Part shown: piece after piece, positions 25,101 through 28,229 of the stretch
Position numbering within the stretch: the first letter of the stretch is position 1
Layout of the letters: every line of letters begins with the position of its first letter
Assembly: GCA_002404095.1 (NCBI GenBank)
Contig: DHJA01000166.1
Span: 39,102 to 67,330, forward strand
Origin: Planctomycetaceae bacterium UBA4732
GTDB lineage: Bacteria; Planctomycetota; Planctomycetia; Gemmatales; Gemmataceae
Direction: 5' to 3'
DNA length: 28,229 nucleotides
Notes under the pieces: model-generated
Database searches by the model: none
Told to the model about the DNA's origin: nothing
The model's input: only the letters and a program-made list of their open reading frames with translations
Position numbers and translations under genes: made by a program

Positions 25101-27097
25101 AATACCAATCGCACTCCGGCGCGGTGGTCGTTGGAACGACCCCGGCCGTGCAGTACGCCTACACCGAGATGGCGGGCGGCGTGAACAACAGCCGACTGAC
25201 AAGCATCACCTACCCGAGCGGTTATGTCCTCTATTACAACTACGCCAGCGGCTTGGACAACACCATCAGCCGGTTGACCTCACTGTCGGATGCGGGCGGA
25301 ACCCTGGAATCGTTCAAGTACCTCGGGCTGGACACGGTCGTCGAGCGCGACCACCCGCAGAACAACGTCAACCTGACCTACATCAGTCAAACCGGAGGCA
25401 CGGGCGACGCCGGCGATCAGTACACCGGCCTGGATCGCTTCGGCCGCGTAGTCGAGCAGAACTGGTACGACACGGCGACCAGTACGTCCACGGACGATTT
25501 CCAGTACGGCTACGACCGCAACAGCAACGCGCTGTACCGTCAGAACGCGCTCGACGCGATCTTCAGTGAGGTGTTCACCTACGATTCGCCCAATCAGCTG
25601 ACGAACTTCCAACGTGGCACGCTGAATTCGACGAAGACCGGGCTGGTGGGCAGTCCGACGCACGCTCAAAGCTGGACGCCCGACGCGCTGGGCAACTTCA
25701 CCGGCGTGACCACCGACGGCACGACGCAAACGCGCACCGCCAACCAGCAGAACGAGATCACATCAATCTCAGGCGCGGGCGCGGTGACTTACGACGCCAA
25801 CGGCAACACGACGGCCGACGGCAGCGGCAACAGTTTCGTCTACGACGCCTGGAATCGCCTTGTGGCGGTCAAGATCGGCGGCACGACGCTCGCCGCTTAC
25901 GGCTACAACGGCCTCGGCGAGCGCGTCACAGAGACGCACGGCACGACGACGACCGACCTGTACTACTCCTCAGCGTGGCAAGTGCTGGAAGAGCGCGTCG
26001 GCGGCGTGATTCAGGCGCGGAATGTCTGGTCTCCGGTCTACGTCGATGCGCTGGTGCTGCGCGACCAGTCAAGCCAGCATAACGGCACACTGGATCAGCG
26101 GCTCTACGTGCAGACGGATGCGAACTGGAATGTGACGGCGTTGCTGGACGCCAGCGGCAACGTGCTGGAACGCTACATCTACGATCCTTATGGCGCGGTC
26201 ATCGTGCTGACGCCGAACTGGGTGGTGCGCGGAACAAGCGCATACGCTATGCCTTATCTCTGGCAAGGGCTGCTTTATGATTCCGCAGTCGGACTTTTCC
26301 ATGCGGACATCCGGGACATTTCGCCGACGCTGGATCGGCCGCTGCAATCCGACCCGTTGGGGCTAGGGCCGGACATCAACGACCACCGCTGGGAAGGCAA
26401 CGGGCCGACGAACCGCTCGGACCCGAGCGGCTTGTTGTGGTCCCCTGGACCTTCCGGCGGAGGTGGTAGCGTTGGCGTTGGCGTTGGCGTTGGCGTTGGC
26501 GTTGGCGGTGGTGTCGGCGGCGTTGGCGTTGGCGGCACCGGCGGCTTTGGCGGCGGTGCCGGTATTGGTTATGGCGGCGATCTCGACCTTGGCGTTCTCG
26601 GCAACGGTAGCTGGTTTGGAGGCCCCGGATCGTGCGGTAACTTAAAGAATCTTGGCCCTCTCGCTCCTCCCCCAGCCACTCCTCCCCCAGCCATTCCCTA
26701 CGACCCTACCGGCATTTCAGGACTTGTGGATTTGCTAAAGATCAATGCGCAGCTAACCCAGCAAGAGATCGAGGAACTCGGAACACTCTATCGTACGGGC
26801 CAAACAACGGACAAAAAGTTGAAGAAAGCGGGCTATACTGAGGAAGAGATTGCGGCGATCCAGGAAGAAGCGAAAAAGCAGGCCGCCAAATGGAATCCTG
26901 GCGGACATGACTGGAGTAAGATCATCGATAGCATAGAGGGTTCCGAGAAAGCCCTCGACGATGCGTTGGCGAACCTAGCCAAGGACCCTTGCAGCCCAGA
27001 GGCCCAGAAGGCGGCGGATGAGGCCAAGGACCTGTTGATCGAACTTTCTAATGCGAAAAAGATATACGATATTAAGAAGCGACACATGGAAAGATGA
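19151..27097 (+). CDS. Giant FG-GAP/PKD/RHS-repeat surface protein with variable C-terminal tip
   Basis: This 2648-residue protein is built of several parts. (a) Residues 1-40 contain FRPQIEILESREMPGS, the LExRxxP motif seen at the N-terminus of many large planctomycete proteins. (b) A low-complexity Ala/Pro/Ser linker to about 245 includes the translated palindromic element. (c) About 250-565 are FG-GAP/VCBS propeller repeats such as ADLNGDGIPDIITAPGAGMA. (d) About 570-667 is a PKD-like domain with IHWGDGSPDTTF. (e) A CSCTCACDGG cluster lies near 680. (f) About 700-2350 are YD/RHS repeats. (g) The RHS core ends in RPLQSDPLGLGPD and RSDPSGL near 2425. (h) A Val-Gly run and a helical tip follow. 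RHS shells encapsulate a C-terminal toxin in known systems; no catalytic motif is recognised in this tip. ATG 19151 is chosen for AGGA just upstream; 19127 and 19154 are alternatives. Confidence 0.9.
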   Translation: MMLRTQRNATRPSFRPQIEILESREMPGSLPAVADALTYRPPPSISYSNLSIAPTSVPSSLSLLSSPPSVAVAAIPKIAQPAPQTVSAVSSTSAPADQGWFLADPALNGQAFFSSAPTDSGNGGAAPSAVKPSSGASAQSGPMEQVASLAVATAGAQNSAAPAADSTTQDFVAQPPAAPVAPVVVSGAPPDFGRGGVSPPVASQALVASQAPVASQAPVASQGGETPPLQSPLRTTAPISAAKPNNLLPIIAVGSDAGAAPWVKVYDATTDKLKFQFLAYDASFKGGVRVASADLNGDGIPDIITAPGAGMAPEIKVFDAKTGVQLAGPIGDFLAYDRSMQGGVFVAAGDVNGDLVPDIITGPGAGGGSQVRAFSGKDGTLLRSFNAYGPGYEAGVPVAAGFWTGVRHAYIVTGAGPGAPAEARVFDGATGLQLPGPVGDLHPYGQNFYGGVWVATGDTNGDGSSDVITGAGIGHTPEVKVFDGQDGSVLQDFQAGNASDLTGVRVASTYIASDSHEDIVTADGPGNTPQVSVYSGTTGKLLSPPEGGFLAFDKTQRGGLLVAAAIDPTVTTTITPETQEKVTNAPVTVKVSWSTDLVNPFGWTSYIHWGDGSPDTTFTPSPIPGSYTASHAYTTKGTYDINAIVNIFSNSGGPGGGYTTVDATVNITPPPVSDALLPACSCTCACDGGNLLESAPAPVGKVAPDVIASTGYPIRYADGVVKIGASDLISDGFGQAWGQGRSWSNGPGYSAGGDNGNGWVDTRTPRLLQADGSTDATIGAVGNGTTALYFDLVNGVYQPRFYDQSTLIHNAGGQEFVLTEVNGTQLHFADFTGTLPGAEQGAFKSFVDQAGNATSVTSWTSDGRIAEVQRSVVSGGNTITESYLYAYVSPGTNGGLLQSVTLRRQTNGGAWSTVRQVQYTYYDGVQSYGNLGDLQLAQVLDGSNNVLDTSYYRYYTSADAGSIGYVGGLKYVFSPESYARLVTALGATAPTAATDAQVSAYADNYFEYDGQQRATKEIAQGAGDSSLAGGLGTYTYAYTTSVNAAGFNSWATKTVETLPDNNQNTVYTNAYGEVMLKVYMDVTSGLSWETFYKYDGVGHVILQADPSAVTGYDDTYADLLNNQSGVYQYLNNSSGKITLYDFYATTTATETTAGGVTGYEQDVKLEQGQQGTPILQETMQYFAHTAGGATVNPTATDTVYRNTDGTGAETTSYAYTWFTGTTQMQSETVTAPVVSAAQNGPGTADVTTAVFDVYGRTIWTKDADGFITYTAYDPATGAVVKTIDDVNTADTGDFANLPTGWVTPSGGGLELITQTVVDALGRTTQETSPGGNVAYYVYLDPQYEVRVYAGFANGASTGPTEVIRDDRADGYTETFTMSATPHLTNGAPDGTEAISGLQTLSRQYVNAAGQVVESDSYFNLSALAYTTAVMGAVGVNFYQTQIAYDSRGRQNRVVSPTGTIYRTVYDGLDRVVSQWVGTNDTPASGGWSPTNNTSPSNMVQTVGYVYDNGGVGDGNLTQLTQYPGGAATPRVSQMFYDWRDRLVASKSGVQTNENDGTHRPIIYVTYDNLGEAVQAQQYDGDGVSISTVNGVPQAPAASLLRAQAVTSYDDQGRVYQTQVYDVNPSTGAVSTTALTTNAYYDHRGDVIAQSDPGGLWNKSQYDGAGRNVLDYTTDGASGVTWAAAGSVANDTVLEQTQTIFDADSNAIETISRQRFHNTTGTGPLGTPTSGVGARVSYAAAYYDNADRLTATVDVGTNGGTAWTRPATPPTPSDTALVTSYVYNAAGWVQDVIDPRGIDARTLYDNLGRTTKTVSNYTGNPETASSDVAIEYTYDGANHVLTVQADEPAGAYQRTQYVYGVTTASGSGVNSNDILVALQHPDPTTGNPSSSQQDSYLVNALGQVIQTTDRNGNVHGYTYDVLGRLASDAVTTLGAGVDGAIRRIQYAYDTQGNRYLTTSYDAANGGNIVNQFQRVYNGLGQLTAEYQSHSGAVVVGTTPAVQYAYTEMAGGVNNSRLTSITYPSGYVLYYNYASGLDNTISRLTSLSDAGGTLESFKYLGLDTVVERDHPQNNVNLTYISQTGGTGDAGDQYTGLDRFGRVVEQNWYDTATSTSTDDFQYGYDRNSNALYRQNALDAIFSEVFTYDSPNQLTNFQRGTLNSTKTGLVGSPTHAQSWTPDALGNFTGVTTDGTTQTRTANQQNEITSISGAGAVTYDANGNTTADGSGNSFVYDAWNRLVAVKIGGTTLAAYGYNGLGERVTETHGTTTTDLYYSSAWQVLEERVGGVIQARNVWSPVYVDALVLRDQSSQHNGTLDQRLYVQTDANWNVTALLDASGNVLERYIYDPYGAVIVLTPNWVVRGTSAYAMPYLWQGLLYDSAVGLFHADIRDISPTLDRPLQSDPLGLGPDINDHRWEGNGPTNRSDPSGLLWSPGPSGGGGSVGVGVGVGVGVGGGVGGVGVGGTGGFGGGAGIGYGGDLDLGVLGNGSWFGGPGSCGNLKNLGPLAPPPATPPPAIPYDPTGISGLVDLLKINAQLTQQEIEELGTLYRTGQTTDKKLKKAGYTEEEIAAIQEEAKKQAAKWNPGGHDWSKIIDSIEGSEKALDDALANLAKDPCSPEAQKAADEAKDLLIELSNAKKIYDIKKRHMER
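19728..19838. repeat. Palindromic element with 18-bp tandem repeats inserted in frame in the RHS gene
   Basis: Two exact 23-bp inverted arms (19728-19750 and 19816-19838, GTAGGGGCGGGGTTTCCCCG plus CCC) enclose 3.6 copies of an 18-bp unit, GTGGCGTCACAGGCGCYC (19751-19815). Each arm is itself palindromic around TTT or AAA. The whole is translated as GRGGVSPP, then (VASQAP) repeats, then GGETPPLQ. The composition is unlike the surrounding linker and like intergenic REP elements. Confidence 0.85.
26471..26506 (+). repeat. Hexanucleotide microsatellite (GTTGGC)6
   Basis: Six perfect copies of GTTGGC encode Val-Gly repeats just after the RHS core. A degenerate Gly-rich continuation runs to about 26630. 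The unit is two codons, so copy-number change keeps the frame. Confidence 0.9.
26666..26695 (+). repeat. 15-bp tandem duplication encoding a Pro-rich hinge
   Basis: Two copies of CCTCCCCCAGCCAYT lie back to back and encode PPPATPPPAI. They separate the Gly-rich run from the helical tip of the RHS protein. Confidence 0.85.
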
Positions 27098-27116
27098 GTA
27101 GTGATCGAACAGGAGG

Positions 27117-27129
27117 CCGGCTTTGCCGG
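27117..27129 (+). promoter_or_regulatory. Small hairpin between Shine-Dalgarno and start of the TPR gene
   Basis: CCGGC (27117-27121) pairs with GCCGG (27125-27129) around TTT. It directly follows AGGAGG (27111-27116). If folded, it shortens the distance to the ATG at 27140 from 23 to about 10 nt. Confidence 0.35.
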
Positions 27130-27139
27130 TGAGTAGGCC

Positions 27140-27967
27140 ATGACCAACGTGAACATCGACGCGATTCTTGAAAAGAGCAAAGAACTGCGACTCACGGGCG
27201 AGTACATCAAAGCGATCCGCGTACTCACGGATGTGCTTGAGGAACACGCCGACGCCCGCCTCTATAACTCCCGCGGGCGCCATTGGTGGCTGCTCGACCG
27301 ACCCGAAGCGGCCGTTGCGGACTTCACGCGAGCCATCGAGCTAGACTCGGACAACGTGAAATACCATTTGAACCGAGGATGCATCCTTTCCCATCTGCTG
27401 AAAAGGAATAGCGAAGCCGTTTGCGACTTTGAGAAGGTACTGGAATTAGAACCGACCAACGCGGAGGCCCATCAACAGTGCTGCCTATGCTTACTCATTA
27501 TGGGTAAGCCGGATCGCGCTTGGGAGCATGCGGCGGCGGCTCTAAGGTTGGCGCCCGGCGAGGTAGAGACACAATTTTGCGTGGGAGAAGCGCAGATGAG
27601 TCTCAAGCGCTTCCCCGAGGCTGTTGAGGCGTTGACACAGGCGGTGGAGTTAGACCCCGACCAAGCTCTTTATTGGTCGGCGCTCGGCCGCGCGCGCCGC
27701 AACTTAGGCAGTGAAGCTGACTTGGAATTGGCCCTACTGGCGTACTCAAGAGCTATTGAGCTTAACGCAAGTTCGGCTGGATACTTCTACTCCCGCGGCA
27801 CCCTGCGGTGGCAACTGGAAATGGTGGAGGGCGCCCGCGCGGACTTGCGCCACGCGCTGACTTTGAACCCCGATAAAGCGACATTGATGTTGACCAACAT
27901 TCGCTTGGCGGAGATCGACAAGATGTCCCAACAAGAAGAAGAAAAGAGCGCCATGCTGCAAGAATAA
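27140..27967 (+). CDS. TPR-repeat protein next to the RHS tip
   Basis: This 275-residue soluble protein is built of about six TPR units with no signal peptide or membrane segment. Clear units are YIKAIRVLTDVLEEHADARL, AAVADFTRAIELDSDNVKYH, AVCDFEKVLELEPTNAEAHQ, AVEALTQAVELDPDQALYWS, and LALLAYSRAIELNASSAGYF. It ends in an acidic helix (KMSQQEEEKSAMLQE). TPR proteins bind partner proteins. The gene begins 42 bp after the RHS stop on the same strand and could be its immunity or chaperone partner, which is inference from position only. AGGAGG lies 23 nt before the ATG, with a 13-nt hairpin in between. Base composition is less GC-rich than upstream genes, like the RHS tip. Confidence 0.85.
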   Translation: MTNVNIDAILEKSKELRLTGEYIKAIRVLTDVLEEHADARLYNSRGRHWWLLDRPEAAVADFTRAIELDSDNVKYHLNRGCILSHLLKRNSEAVCDFEKVLELEPTNAEAHQQCCLCLLIMGKPDRAWEHAAAALRLAPGEVETQFCVGEAQMSLKRFPEAVEALTQAVELDPDQALYWSALGRARRNLGSEADLELALLAYSRAIELNASSAGYFYSRGTLRWQLEMVEGARADLRHALTLNPDKATLMLTNIRLAEIDKMSQQEEEKSAMLQE

Positions 27968-28137
27968 TCGGTGAAGAATAATCGGTGTCAGTCGTCATGC
28001 CGCCTCCGGCACCCTGAAACCATGAAAATGGATGGAGGCTGGGGGTATTCTGGAGGGGGAATAAATGGGACGCATCTAATTCTCCTTGGGAAAGATAAGG
28101 CGACGTCGTGAATTATATACGCGGAGAATAAACGGTG
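27961..28137. repeat. Short direct repeats AGAATAATCGGTG
   Basis: AGAATAATCGGTG occurs at 27961-27973 and 27975-27987, the first copy overlapping the TPR stop codon. A one-mismatch copy, AGAATAAACGGTG, lies at 28125-28137. The sequence between is gene-poor and contains GGGGGAATAAATGGGACGCA. It may be the remnant of a small mobile element. Confidence 0.5.
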
Positions 28138-28229
28138 CAAACGCTGCCGGACGGCAACCGGAACTTGGCGTGGTCGCCCGGCGCGTGCGGAAGGACGGCC
28201 AGACCCTCTGGCAGTGGTCCGATCCGGCC
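27968..28229. other. Gene-poor right end with a possible truncated ORF
   Basis: No complete gene is visible in these 262 bp. Near the edge one plus-strand frame reads PELGVVARRVRKDGQTLWQW followed by SDPA and runs off the window. It looks protein-like, but no start codon with a ribosome site is in that frame. A GTG at 28135 with GGAG upstream opens a different frame (VQTLPDGNRNLAWSP). I cannot decide between them. Confidence 0.3.

Overview
This window is high-GC DNA that most resembles a planctomycete of the Gemmata type. The assignment rests on gene content, not on a marker gene. There is a Tat-exported DUF1501 protein, a small periplasmic PQQ-type beta-propeller with the WPQFLGP start, a Uma2 (DUF820) nuclease-fold protein with a coiled-coil tail and a PEP-CTERM protein. 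There is also a giant RHS protein whose N-terminus carries the LExRxxP motif common on large planctomycete surface proteins. Several genes have no clear Shine-Dalgarno, and GC-rich palindromes sit at many gene ends.

Layout: (1) 25-6606, minus strand: a 1408-residue membrane-anchored TPR protein, a PEP-CTERM surface protein with a recognisable promoter, and a protein with two GNAT domains. (2) 6732-8162: a perfect 29-bp inverted repeat, a PQQ-type beta-propeller gene on the plus strand, and a long terminator-like palindrome. (3) 8173-12899, minus strand: a membrane-anchored unknown, a DacB/PBP4 peptidoglycan peptidase, a VapBC toxin-antitoxin pair with an ATGA overlap, a PD-(D/E)XK nuclease-like protein and a HAD phosphatase. 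(4) 13079-16383, plus strand: a YbaK-type deacylase, a 434-bp gene-free stretch with several potential stem-loops, and a copper-exporting P1B-ATPase. (5) 16408-19007: a small frameshifted gene on the minus strand, then Uma2 and DUF1501 on the plus strand. (6) 19072-27967, plus strand: a sigma70-like promoter, the 2648-residue FG-GAP/PKD/RHS protein and a closely following TPR protein. (7) 27968-28229: gene-poor, with short direct repeats and possibly the start of a truncated gene.

The most interesting part is the RHS locus. The protein fuses an FG-GAP propeller, a PKD-like domain, a Cys-x-Cys cluster and a long YD-repeat shell. It ends after the DPSGL core signature in a Val-Gly microsatellite and a helical tip of lower GC. 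A TPR gene starts 42 bp later, a layout that recalls polymorphic toxin and immunity pairs, although neither function can be shown from sequence alone. The same gene carries an in-frame palindromic element of the kind otherwise seen between genes here: two perfect 23-bp inverted arms enclosing 18-bp tandem repeats, all translated. The VapBC/PD-(D/E)XK group may be a small defence or stability cassette beside a cell-wall gene.

All assignments come from reading motifs; no database search was run.
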